Positions 56,701 to 64,000 of a DNA stretch of 64,000 bases are shown one piece after another. The stretch lies in the NCBI GenBank assembly GCA_016710075.1, contig JADJLO010000011.1, positions 1-64,000 of the forward strand. Reading direction: 5' to 3'. The translations under genes and the position numbers were made by a program. Numbering within the stretch: the stretch's first letter is position 1; each line of letters begins with the position of its first letter. This DNA is from Acidobacteriota bacterium (GTDB lineage Bacteria > Acidobacteriota > Blastocatellia > RBC074). Below the pieces are notes generated by a model, which searched no databases, was not told the origin of the DNA, and was given only the letters and a program-made list of their open reading frames with translations.

Positions 56701-56726
56701 GAAAGATTGTCGCCATGGCGACTTTC
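56701..56726 (+). terminator. Hairpin after the ATPase gene
   Basis: A perfect 14-base palindrome GTCGCCATGGCGAC (56709-56722) is extended by GAAAG and TTTC flanks with a bulge. It starts 6 bases after the stop codon. Without a T-run, it may be a weak terminator or mRNA 3' end protector. Confidence 0.5.
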
Positions 56727-56888
56727 AGGATCGGCGGGCCGCTCTGGTTGACCCGATGGTTGCATTGCGTTACCAATAACTCCGTATTGAAAATACAAGA
56801 TCACGAAACACGCGAATGAGACGCAAGAAACCAAAGAATACATTGAGTAATTAAGTCCGATATAAAGCAGGTTGACTCTGACTCTCAA

Positions 56889-58259
56889 ATGATAATATCC
56901 CCTTCACCAAATCCTAAAATTCTCATCTCCGATGATCAGTTGGATGTCGTCGAGGCCCTTCGGCTGCTTCTCAAAGGAGAAGGTTTTCAGATAGATACTG
57001 TGACCTCGCCTGAAGAGATTCTCCCGGCTCTTGAAAAGCGCGATTACGATGTTGTGCTGATGGATATGAACTACACTCGGGATACGACTTCAGGGCAGGA
57101 AGGGCTTGATATGATCGGAAACATTCTAGCCCTGGATATGACGATGCCCGTCGTGGTCATGACTGCCTGGGGAAGTGTGGAGCTGGCTGTGGAAGCGATG
57201 CGACGAGGAGCCAGAGATTTCGTTCAAAAACCATGGGAGAACGAACGAATGGTCTCCATCCTGCGAAATCAGGTCGAGTTGGGCAGGGCGATTCGCCGGG
57301 GACAGAAACTTGAAGCTGAAAATAAGCTGCTGAGGGATGATCACCCGACCAGGCTGATCACTCAATCGCCTGCGATGCATCCCGTTCTTCAGGTCATCGA
57401 GCGGGTCGGACCCTCAGATGCAAATGTTTTGATTACGGGCGAAAACGGCACCGGCAAAGGGCTGGTGGCCTCCGCTCTTCATTCCATCTCACGCCGGGCT
57501 TCAAAACCCCTGGTGACTGTAAACATCGGTGGTTTGTCGGAGGGTGTCTTTGAAAGCGAACTTTTCGGACATATCAAGGGCGCTTTTACAGACGCGAAAT
57601 CCGATCGTGTCGGCAGGTTTGAGATGGCCGATGAAGGAACACTGTTTCTGGACGAAATTGCCAATATCTCTTTGCCGCAGCAGGCCAGGCTTTTGAGGGT
57701 TCTTGAAACAGGAGAGTTCGAACGGGTAGGTTCTTCAAAGACACGCAAGGTCAACGTTCGATTCCTGTCGGCAACAAATGCCGATCTTCTTGCCGAAGTC
57801 GCTGCCGGGCGATTCAGACAGGATCTTCTTTTTCGGCTGAACACCGTTGAAATACGCCTGCCGGCGCTGCGAGACCGAAAAGAGGACATACCGCTGCTGG
57901 CCGCTCACTTTTTAAAACTGCATGCAACCCGTTACCGCAAACAGATTACAACCTTCGACCGGGCTGCAATGAAGGCCCTGACAGGGCATCAGTGGTCGGG
58001 TAATGTTCGCGAACTGGACCACGCCGTTGAACGTGCTGTACTGATGGCGCAAAGCACTATCATCACATCGGGCGATCTTGGACTAGATCAGGCATCAGAA
58101 AGTTCAAACAGGCTCGAGGAGATGAGCCTCGAAGATGTTGAATCGTTCCTGATAAAAAAGACGCTGGCCAGATTTGACGGCAACGTCAGCAAAGCCGCCG
58201 AAGCGCTGGGATTGAGCAGGAGCGCGCTTTATCGCCGGCTGGAAAAATTTGGATTATGA
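56889..58259 (+). CDS. NtrC-family sigma54-dependent response regulator
   Basis: A 456-residue activator. The receiver domain (about 10-125) has phospho-acceptor Asp59 (DVVLMDMN), Thr92 and Lys114 (FVQKP). The AAA+ domain (about 155-390) has Walker A GENGTGKG, Walker B LFLDEIANI, and the sigma54-contact loop GAFTDA at 231-236, in which the consensus GAFTGA has Gly changed to Asp. A Fis-type helix-turn-helix ends it (VSKAAEALGLSRSALYRRLEKFGL, split around Ala). Its stop overlaps the kinase start. It is the obvious activator of the two sigma54 promoters beside it. Confidence 0.95.
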   Translation: MIISPSPNPKILISDDQLDVVEALRLLLKGEGFQIDTVTSPEEILPALEKRDYDVVLMDMNYTRDTTSGQEGLDMIGNILALDMTMPVVVMTAWGSVELAVEAMRRGARDFVQKPWENERMVSILRNQVELGRAIRRGQKLEAENKLLRDDHPTRLITQSPAMHPVLQVIERVGPSDANVLITGENGTGKGLVASALHSISRRASKPLVTVNIGGLSEGVFESELFGHIKGAFTDAKSDRVGRFEMADEGTLFLDEIANISLPQQARLLRVLETGEFERVGSSKTRKVNVRFLSATNADLLAEVAAGRFRQDLLFRLNTVEIRLPALRDRKEDIPLLAAHFLKLHATRYRKQITTFDRAAMKALTGHQWSGNVRELDHAVERAVLMAQSTIITSGDLGLDQASESSNRLEEMSLEDVESFLIKKTLARFDGNVSKAAEALGLSRSALYRRLEKFGL

Positions 58260-59737
58260 AAATCCCCCGATTACTGACCTTCGGCGACCCTCATCGGAAG
58301 GGCGTCGTTAAAGACGAGAGCCGGATTACCCCTGCTGCCGAGCCCCCGCACCTTCTCGATCTTGATTCTACGTCAGTTCGGATCACAACCCTTCCCAAAC
58401 AATTTCATCCGCATTCGATCAGTTATGACCGTCGCATCTGGCTGCTCGTCATGATTGCCGGATTGCCCGGGGTTGTTGTTGCGTTGTTTTTATTGTGGAC
58501 AGGGGATTTCTCATCAAAAGTTCAGTGGACTTTCACCCTGCTGATTATCATTTTCTGGCTTGGATTTGCTTATACAGTACGTGAACGTGTAGTCACACCG
58601 CTGCGAACCCTGTCGAATCTGTTGGCAGCACTGCGTGAGGGCGATTATTCGATTCGCGGCCGTGCTGCGGCCATCAACGATGACCCTCTGGGTGATGTGG
58701 TGCGTGAAGTCAATGCTCTGAGCGCGACATTGAGCGCTCAACGGCTGGGAGCACTCGAGGCTACGGCATTGCTGCGGACCGTGATGTCGGAGATCGAAGT
58801 CGCAGTTTTCGCTTTTGACGGCGATCAACGATTGCGACTGGTCAACCGTGCCGGTGAAAAACTGCTCGCCAGACCCCTGGAACAACTTGTTGGCCGCACG
58901 GCTGAAGAGTTGCTCATTGCCGACTGTCTGGATGGCGAGCCGGCTCAGACCATTCATCGAACCTTCCCTGGCGGACTCAATTCAAAAGGCTGGGGGATGA
59001 GGCGCACCACCTTTCGCGAAGGCGGCAAGCCGCATCAACTGGTGGTTTTATCGGATCTGAGCAGAGCGTTGCGTGAAGAAGAGCGACACGCCTGGCAGCG
59101 TCTGGTTCGAGTGATCGGCCATGAACTCAATAATTCGCTCGCTCCAATCAAATCCATTGCCGGCAGTCTCGAATCGCTATTATCCCGCAATCCTCGCCCT
59201 TCTGATTTGGAAGATGACATGCATCGCGGGCTTGCGGTCATCGCATCGCGGGCCGATGCCCTGAGTCGATTGATGACCGCGTACGCGAAGTTGGCCAGAC
59301 TGCCACGACCGGAACTCAGGCCCGTCGATGTCGGATCACTGATCAGGCAGGTCATCGCTCTGGAAACACGGCTTGGCGTAGAATTAAAACCTGGCCCGGA
59401 AATGACTGTCTTCGCCGATCGCGATCAGCTTGAACAGTTGCTCATCAACATCATTCGTAATGCTGTAGAAGCTTCAAGCGAAACCGGCGGAGGGGTGCGC
59501 GTCACCTGGTCCGTCACATTGAACCATTTGGAGATTATGGTGGAAGATGATGGCCCTGGATTGTCGAATACCTCAAATTTGTTCGTTCCTTTCTTTACCA
59601 CAAAGCCGGGAGGGTCGGGCATCGGCCTGGCTATCAGTCGCCAGATCGCTGAAGGACATCAGGGTACTCTGACATTGGAGAACCGTCATTCCGGCAAAGG
59701 CTGTCAGGCCATTCTGCGCCTTCTTGTTCAACCGTAA
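58256..59737 (+). CDS. Sensor histidine kinase, NtrY-like
   Basis: A 493-residue membrane kinase. Two transmembrane helices (about 62-82 and 90-108) are separated by only about 8 residues, so there is almost no periplasmic sensor. A HAMP-like linker (about 108-165) and PAS domain (about 170-270) follow. The H-box has His289 (VIGHELNNSLAPIKS), and the ATPase domain has N-box IIRNAVEAS, DDGPGLS and GGSGIGLAIS. ATGA overlap with the regulator makes them a cognate pair. The short loop suggests sensing in the membrane or cytoplasm. Confidence 0.94.
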   Translation: MKIPRLLTFGDPHRKGVVKDESRITPAAEPPHLLDLDSTSVRITTLPKQFHPHSISYDRRIWLLVMIAGLPGVVVALFLLWTGDFSSKVQWTFTLLIIIFWLGFAYTVRERVVTPLRTLSNLLAALREGDYSIRGRAAAINDDPLGDVVREVNALSATLSAQRLGALEATALLRTVMSEIEVAVFAFDGDQRLRLVNRAGEKLLARPLEQLVGRTAEELLIADCLDGEPAQTIHRTFPGGLNSKGWGMRRTTFREGGKPHQLVVLSDLSRALREEERHAWQRLVRVIGHELNNSLAPIKSIAGSLESLLSRNPRPSDLEDDMHRGLAVIASRADALSRLMTAYAKLARLPRPELRPVDVGSLIRQVIALETRLGVELKPGPEMTVFADRDQLEQLLINIIRNAVEASSETGGGVRVTWSVTLNHLEIMVEDDGPGLSNTSNLFVPFFTTKPGGSGIGLAISRQIAEGHQGTLTLENRHSGKGCQAILRLLVQP

Positions 59738-59755
59738 GTACAACACTTCATAGTC

Positions 59756-59787
59756 CCGGTTTTGAGAAAAATCCTTCCCAAAAACGG
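59756..59787 (+). promoter_or_regulatory. Candidate enhancer dyad, site 2
   Basis: Left arm CCGGTTTTGAGAA (59756-59768), spacer AAATCC, right arm TTCCCAAAAACGG (59775-59787). Eleven of 13 positions pair. The right half plus ACAC matches site 1 at 54549-54565 with one difference. The centre is about 71 bases before the -24 element, 11 bases closer than in site 1. Confidence 0.7.
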
Positions 59788-59842
59788 ACACCTTTTTACA
59801 AAATATCTCTGTGGAATCATAGAGTTAGCCGGCACAAAACAA

Positions 59843-59858
59843 TGGCACAGTATTTGAA
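59843..59858 (+). promoter_or_regulatory. Sigma54 promoter of the S41 peptidase-permease genes
   Basis: TGGCAC at 59843-59848, five bases, then TTGAA. It matches the -24/-12 spacing and differs from TGGCAC-N5-TTGCW by one base. It lies 103 bases before the ATG at 59946. Confidence 0.75.
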
Positions 59859-59945
59859 GGCATATCTCATCAGGAATTAGTTCAGAGTTCATACTTCAGC
59901 GTGAGTATTAACGATTCTGATGAAATTTATATAGTGGAGTATTTG

Positions 59946-61436
59946 ATGAGAAAATTACTTTTTTTTGTGCTCGCATCTTTTATCCTGATCCTTCTTCAAT
60001 CATTCGCTTTTTCGCAGACAGTAATAAAGGCAAATCAGCTGCAGGAAGACTTTGCCATCTTCAAAAAAGCATATACCGAGTTGCATCCGGGTTTATATCG
60101 CTATGTCGATTCTAAAACGATGGAGCGGAATTTTGATGATCTGGGAAAAGAACTGCAAAAGGACATGCCGCTTGAAAAAGCGTACCTGGCTTTTTCAAGA
60201 TTTCTGGCAAAGATAAAATGCGGTCATACGTATTGTAATTTCTGGAATCAGCCCGAGAGGGTAAAGCAGGAGGTTTTCGGCCGGGCTGACAAGGTGCCGT
60301 TCACATTCAGCCTGGTCGATAAAAGAATGATTGTCGTCAAGAACGCCTCTGACGATGAGCGGTTGAAGCCGGGTGTTGAAATTCTGTCAATCAACGGCGT
60401 TTCCGTGAAGGAAATTCTCGATAATTTGATCATCCTGGTGAGAGGTGATGGTTCAAACGACGAAAAGCGGTTATACGACCTGCAGTTGGCTGCTGTCGGC
60501 GAATATGAAGCTTTCGATGTCTATTTCCCCCTGGTTTATCCGCCCTCAGACGGCAGATTCAAAGTAGTTGCAGTGGATATTCGAACGCAAAAGCGATTCG
60601 AATCGAGCTTGCCTGCAATCTCCCGAACCAGTCGACTGGAAAAACTTGAAAGCCGGTACGGCAAACAGCAGACATCAATTGATGATCTTTGGCAATTCAA
60701 AATCCTGGACAATCAGACTGCATATCTAAAAACGGGCTCCTTCGTGATTTGGAAAATGAAACTGGATTGGAAGGCGTTTCTGAGGAATGCTTTTCAGGAA
60801 ATCGACCGCCGGGGCATTAAGAATCTGATTCTCGACCTTCGAGGAAATGAAGGTGGGGCGGATGAAGCGGGTGAAGTGCTCGAGGATTACATACGATGGA
60901 AGCCTGTGCGAATCGAAGGGAATCAGAACCTTCTTCGCTACTCGAAGGTCTCTCCTGCAATCGACCCTTATTTGAATACCTGGGACAAATCATTCAGGAA
61001 TCGGGAGAATCAAGTCAGGGATGCCGGTAACGGGTTTTACACATGGAAGAATGCCAACCTTCAGGATGTTGAACGTGGAGCCTCAAAGAAAGCATTTCAA
61101 GGAAAGATATATCTGCTCGTGGATGCGGCCAACAGCTCTGCAACGTTTTATCTTGCTTCACTGATGAAGCAGAATCAGCTCGCAACCCTTGTGGGACAGG
61201 CCACCGGAGGCAACAGGAGAGGGCTCAACGGCAGTCAGATGTTCTTTCTGATACTGCCAAATTCTAAAATCGAGATGGATATACCATTGATCGGCACATA
61301 CCCTGTCAGGCAGCAGCCCGATGAGGGGATCATGCCGGATATTTATGTGAAACCGAACCTCGAAGATCTTATCAACGGCATTGACACAGAACTGGAAACC
61401 GTCAAGCGACTGATCTCGCTGGAGAAGAAATCATGA
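59946..61436 (+). CDS. S41-family (tail-specific protease-like) exported peptidase
   Basis: About 496 residues with a signal peptide (FVLASFILILLQSFAFSQ). A PDZ-like segment (about 130-200, LKPGVEILSINGVSVKEIL) precedes an S41 core with LILDLRGNEGG, the nucleophile-region ANSSATFYLASL and QATGGNRRGLNG. The canonical Ser-Lys geometry cannot be confirmed from sequence. Start ATG 59946 with GGAG upstream, since the earlier frame lacks a site. ATGA overlap couples it to the permease, and it is under its own sigma54 promoter, so it seems a functional part of the export system, e.g. processing a substrate or envelope protein. Confidence 0.85.
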   Translation: MRKLLFFVLASFILILLQSFAFSQTVIKANQLQEDFAIFKKAYTELHPGLYRYVDSKTMERNFDDLGKELQKDMPLEKAYLAFSRFLAKIKCGHTYCNFWNQPERVKQEVFGRADKVPFTFSLVDKRMIVVKNASDDERLKPGVEILSINGVSVKEILDNLIILVRGDGSNDEKRLYDLQLAAVGEYEAFDVYFPLVYPPSDGRFKVVAVDIRTQKRFESSLPAISRTSRLEKLESRYGKQQTSIDDLWQFKILDNQTAYLKTGSFVIWKMKLDWKAFLRNAFQEIDRRGIKNLILDLRGNEGGADEAGEVLEDYIRWKPVRIEGNQNLLRYSKVSPAIDPYLNTWDKSFRNRENQVRDAGNGFYTWKNANLQDVERGASKKAFQGKIYLLVDAANSSATFYLASLMKQNQLATLVGQATGGNRRGLNGSQMFFLILPNSKIEMDIPLIGTYPVRQQPDEGIMPDIYVKPNLEDLINGIDTELETVKRLISLEKKS

Positions 61437-63889
61437 AAACACTTTGGCAGGATCTTCGGTTTGGCGCGCGAATGTTATTCAAGAAACCCGGTTTCACCAT
61501 TGTCGCTGTTCTTACACTGGGACTTGGAATTGGAGCGAATACAGCGATCTTCAGCGTCATCAATGCAGTGCTGCTTCGCCCGCTGCCATTCCCGAATGAA
61601 AAACAATTGGTTGTTGCGCAGCAGATTCGAAAGGACAAAAAGAGCGACTCAGGAGGAGTTTCATATTTGAACTTCACCGATTGGCAGTCGCAAAGCCAAT
61701 CCTTTCAGAGCATGGCAATCTTTACGTCTGATGAAACTACGCTGACAGGCGAAGGAGAGCCGGTTCGCATCAAAGGCGCGGTTGTCTCATCCGACTTTTT
61801 CAAAACGCTGGGAATTGTCCCGAAGCTTGGTCAGGCTTTCAGACCTGCAGATGATCTGCCTGGAGCAGGTGGCGGATTCAACAGCGTCATGCTGACCGAC
61901 AGCGCGTGGCGGAACCGTTTTGCAGCAGATTCAAAAATAGTCGGGCGCAAGATAACGCTTGGCGAAACGGCTTTCACTGTTGTTGGCGTCACGCCGGCCG
62001 ACATCATCCCGTTACAAACCGAACCAATAGATTATTGGACTACAGTGGCGGTCAATGGCGATCCGTCACGGTTGGGGACGGCCAATGCCAGCCGCGGTTA
62101 TCCCGCTTACACAGGAGTGATTGCAAGGTTGAAGGCAGGTGCGACCATTGAGCAGGCACGTGCCGAACTGGCAATCATTCATAACAATCTTCAGGATAAG
62201 TTTAAGTCTGCGAATGCAGGGACCGGCATTATTGTGACACCGCTACGCGACCTTATAGTCGGCGATGTTCGCTCGAAATTGTGGTTGCTCCTGGGAATTG
62301 TCGGCATCGTGTTGCTGATAGCCTGCGTCAATGTTGCCAACCTGCTGCTGGCTCGCGCAACTACAAGGCAGCGTGAAATGGCCATTCGTACGGCGCTGGG
62401 CGCAAGCAGGCGCCAGATTATTCAACAGCTTCTCAGCGAAAGTTTATTGCTGTCCCTGATCGGCAGTCTCGCCGGTATGGTGATCTCGATGTGGATGATC
62501 GATTTACTGCTGGCCTTTTTACCTGCCGAAGTGCCTCGCATCACAGGATTGGAGCCGGATTGGCGCGTTTTTGTATTCACATTATGCGCTGCGGTTTTTA
62601 CCGGCATTTTGTGCGGATTGGCTCCCGCGATTAATGCGCTGAAGACCGATTTGACCATGGCCATCAATGACGGGGGTCGGGGCACAAAAGGAGCGTCGGG
62701 CAGCTCTTTGCTGCGAAACTCACTGCTGGTTGGCCAGATTGCAGCGGCGTTGGTGCTGATGGTCGGAGCCGGCTTGCTGGTCAAAAGCCTGATCAAGCTG
62801 GAGCAGGTCAATCCTGGTTTTGAGACGGCCAATATCCTCACCTTCCAGATGTCGTTATCGAGTGAACGTTATTTCGATAAGCCGGGAAAACCCGAGAAGA
62901 TCAATGCATTTCTCAATGAGCTTACCGGACACATCAAAATCCTGCCCGGAGTAAGCGGTGTGAGCTTTGCTCAGAGTGTGCCTTTGACTTCGGTCGAAAA
63001 CAGCACCTCATTTGAGATTGTTGAGCGCCCTGCTCCAAATGACGAGAAACCCACAGCGCAATTGCGATTTATTGGTCTCAGGTATTTTCAAATTCTGAAC
63101 ATCCCCATTCTGAATGGTCGCGATTTTTCAGAAACCGACTCGCCACAATCCCCGCCGGTGGTAATCGTAAACGAGGCATTCGCGCGCGAATATTTCAAAG
63201 GTGAAGATCCGATGGGCAAACGTCTGCGACTGGGGTGGGGCGGGGATGCGCCGAAAGAGATTGTCGGTGTTATCGGCAATGTCCGGCACCGCGGATTGAA
63301 CGACAACTCGCGCCCTGAAATGTATGTTCCACAGGCACAATTCGCAAATGCCGGCATTACCTTGCTGGTAAGCTCGAGCGTCAATCCATCAAATTTGATC
63401 GCGCAGATCAAGAAAGACATTTACTCAATCGATCCACAACTGCCTGTCACTGATATTAAAACCCTGGATGAGTACCGCACGAATTCTGTTGCCCTCGCGC
63501 GCTTCAGCGCTTTTCTTCTTGGACTTTTCGCATTACTGGCGCTATTGCTGACTGTGATAGGCCTATACGGTGTGATCTCTTATTCAGTTACGCAGCGTAC
63601 CAGGGAGATAGGCATACGGCTTGCGTTTGGAGCTCAGGCCGGTCACGTCTTACGCCTGGTGACCGGCGAAGGGATGCGATTGGTCGGCCTTGGCGTTGCG
63701 GTTGGACTTGTTGCCTCACTTGCCGTGACCCGGTTGCTTGAAAGCTGGTTGTTCAATGTCAGCGCGACGGACCCCTTGACTTTGATCGGGATTACAATCG
63801 TGCTCGTGATCACAGCATTGCCGGCATGTCTGATTCCTGCTCGTAGTGCGATGAAAGTGGATCCAATCGTTGCTCTGCGTTACGAGTGA
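61433..63889 (+). CDS. ADOP-family MacB-like ABC permease
   Basis: An 818-residue permease with duplicated MacB_PCD-FtsX architecture. The N-terminus WQDLRFGARMLFKKPGFT and VLTLGLGIGANTAIFSVIN is the hallmark of the acidobacterial duplicated permease family. Helices at about 20-42 and about 280-400 (NVANLLLARATTRQREMAIRTALGASR) are repeated after about 430-800 (SVTQRTREIGIRLAFGAQ). Two large periplasmic regions lie between. Family members are often called orphan because no ATPase is adjacent; here adaptor and ATPase genes are about 5 kb upstream in the same regulon. A MacB-like mechanotransmission role is inferred. Confidence 0.92.
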   Translation: MKTLWQDLRFGARMLFKKPGFTIVAVLTLGLGIGANTAIFSVINAVLLRPLPFPNEKQLVVAQQIRKDKKSDSGGVSYLNFTDWQSQSQSFQSMAIFTSDETTLTGEGEPVRIKGAVVSSDFFKTLGIVPKLGQAFRPADDLPGAGGGFNSVMLTDSAWRNRFAADSKIVGRKITLGETAFTVVGVTPADIIPLQTEPIDYWTTVAVNGDPSRLGTANASRGYPAYTGVIARLKAGATIEQARAELAIIHNNLQDKFKSANAGTGIIVTPLRDLIVGDVRSKLWLLLGIVGIVLLIACVNVANLLLARATTRQREMAIRTALGASRRQIIQQLLSESLLLSLIGSLAGMVISMWMIDLLLAFLPAEVPRITGLEPDWRVFVFTLCAAVFTGILCGLAPAINALKTDLTMAINDGGRGTKGASGSSLLRNSLLVGQIAAALVLMVGAGLLVKSLIKLEQVNPGFETANILTFQMSLSSERYFDKPGKPEKINAFLNELTGHIKILPGVSGVSFAQSVPLTSVENSTSFEIVERPAPNDEKPTAQLRFIGLRYFQILNIPILNGRDFSETDSPQSPPVVIVNEAFAREYFKGEDPMGKRLRLGWGGDAPKEIVGVIGNVRHRGLNDNSRPEMYVPQAQFANAGITLLVSSSVNPSNLIAQIKKDIYSIDPQLPVTDIKTLDEYRTNSVALARFSAFLLGLFALLALLLTVIGLYGVISYSVTQRTREIGIRLAFGAQAGHVLRLVTGEGMRLVGLGVAVGLVASLAVTRLLESWLFNVSATDPLTLIGITIVLVITALPACLIPARSAMKVDPIVALRYE

Positions 63890-63926
63890 TTATTGATTAT
63901 TTGGCGAATACTGTGATGGGAGTTTT

Positions 63927-64000
63927 ATGATAAATCTCAGGTCGGATTTGAAGAGAGCGGTGTCAGCTCTTTTGGCAATGCCCGTCTGCAAGCTCGCAAT
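63927..64000 (+). CDS. Start of a possible further gene, cut by window edge
   Basis: An ATG at 63927 has GGGAG 6 bases upstream and an open frame of 24 codons to the edge (MINLRSDLKRAVSALLA). It is 38 bases after the permease stop. Too short to identify. Confidence 0.4.
   Translation, partial: MINLRSDLKRAVSALLAMPVCKLA

Noticed and set aside
56689..56888. A third sigma54 promoter or dyad upstream of the response regulator
   Set aside because: TGGC is present in a palindrome at 56709-56722, but no TTGC at the right spacing and no dyad copy.

Overview
The window looks like chromosomal DNA of an Acidobacteriota-type bacterium, perhaps Blastocatellia-like. The pointers are an 'ADOP'-architecture MacB-like permease beside an NtrC-type two-component system, a secreted multi-TIG protein ending in the TIGR03437-type domain, a DUF2911 protein, and many exported peptidases, TPR proteins and isolated TonB C-terminal domains. 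This is inferred from gene content; no rRNA gene or other taxonomic marker is present. The cell is Gram-negative, since a complete Tol-Pal locus is encoded. I found no prophage, insertion sequence, CRISPR array, tRNA or rRNA.

Layout. 1-10.2 kb: a TPR fragment, a transglutaminase-like protein, a metal-site-less M1 peptidase homologue, HtrA plus a peptidoglycan-binding protein, an S15-type hydrolase and a TPR protein. 10.4-16.6 kb: queE-queC (7-deazaguanine synthesis), a DinG-type helicase, an M20 peptidase and an MDR oxidoreductase. 16.9-18.8 kb: atpD-atpC, detached from the other ATP synthase genes. 18.9-24.3 kb: tolQ-tolR-tolA-like-tolB-pal-cpoB. 24.5-27.3 kb: a Gly/Cys-rich secreted protein beside a DsbA-like thioredoxin-fold protein. 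27.7-30.8 kb: a TPR protein, a class II-type cyclic-nucleotide phosphodiesterase and an FHA-GAF adenylate cyclase in one operon. 30.8-36.3 kb: tetraheme cytochrome c, exported phosphatase, DUF2911 protein and an M14 peptidase. 36.4-44.7 kb: two nucleoside-type ABC permeases, purine nucleoside phosphorylase, uridine kinase, cytidine deaminase, an exported amidohydrolase between two TonB-C proteins, and hpt on the other strand. 44.8-54.3 kb: alaC, an rpiB with an N-terminal extension, the TIG protein, a penicillin-acylase-family Ntn hydrolase, an MFS transporter and a small secreted protein. 54.5-63.9 kb: a MacA/MacB-like export locus split into two transcription units around a sigma54 response regulator and its histidine kinase.

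The most interesting part is that last locus. Both units (adaptor-ATPase, and S41 peptidase-permease) have a good -24/-12 sigma54 promoter. Upstream of each lies the same 13-6-13 dyad, and the two dyad-to-promoter distances differ by 11 bp, about one helical turn. This predicts a dedicated operator for the locus-encoded regulator and places the S41 peptidase in the same regulon as the transporter.

A caution on quality: at least nine genes carry a single-base frameshift, most at short homopolymers, and dinG also has an in-frame TAG. Conserved protein sequence resumes in the other frame each time, so sequencing or assembly indels are more likely than real decay. These genes are annotated over their full restored span.
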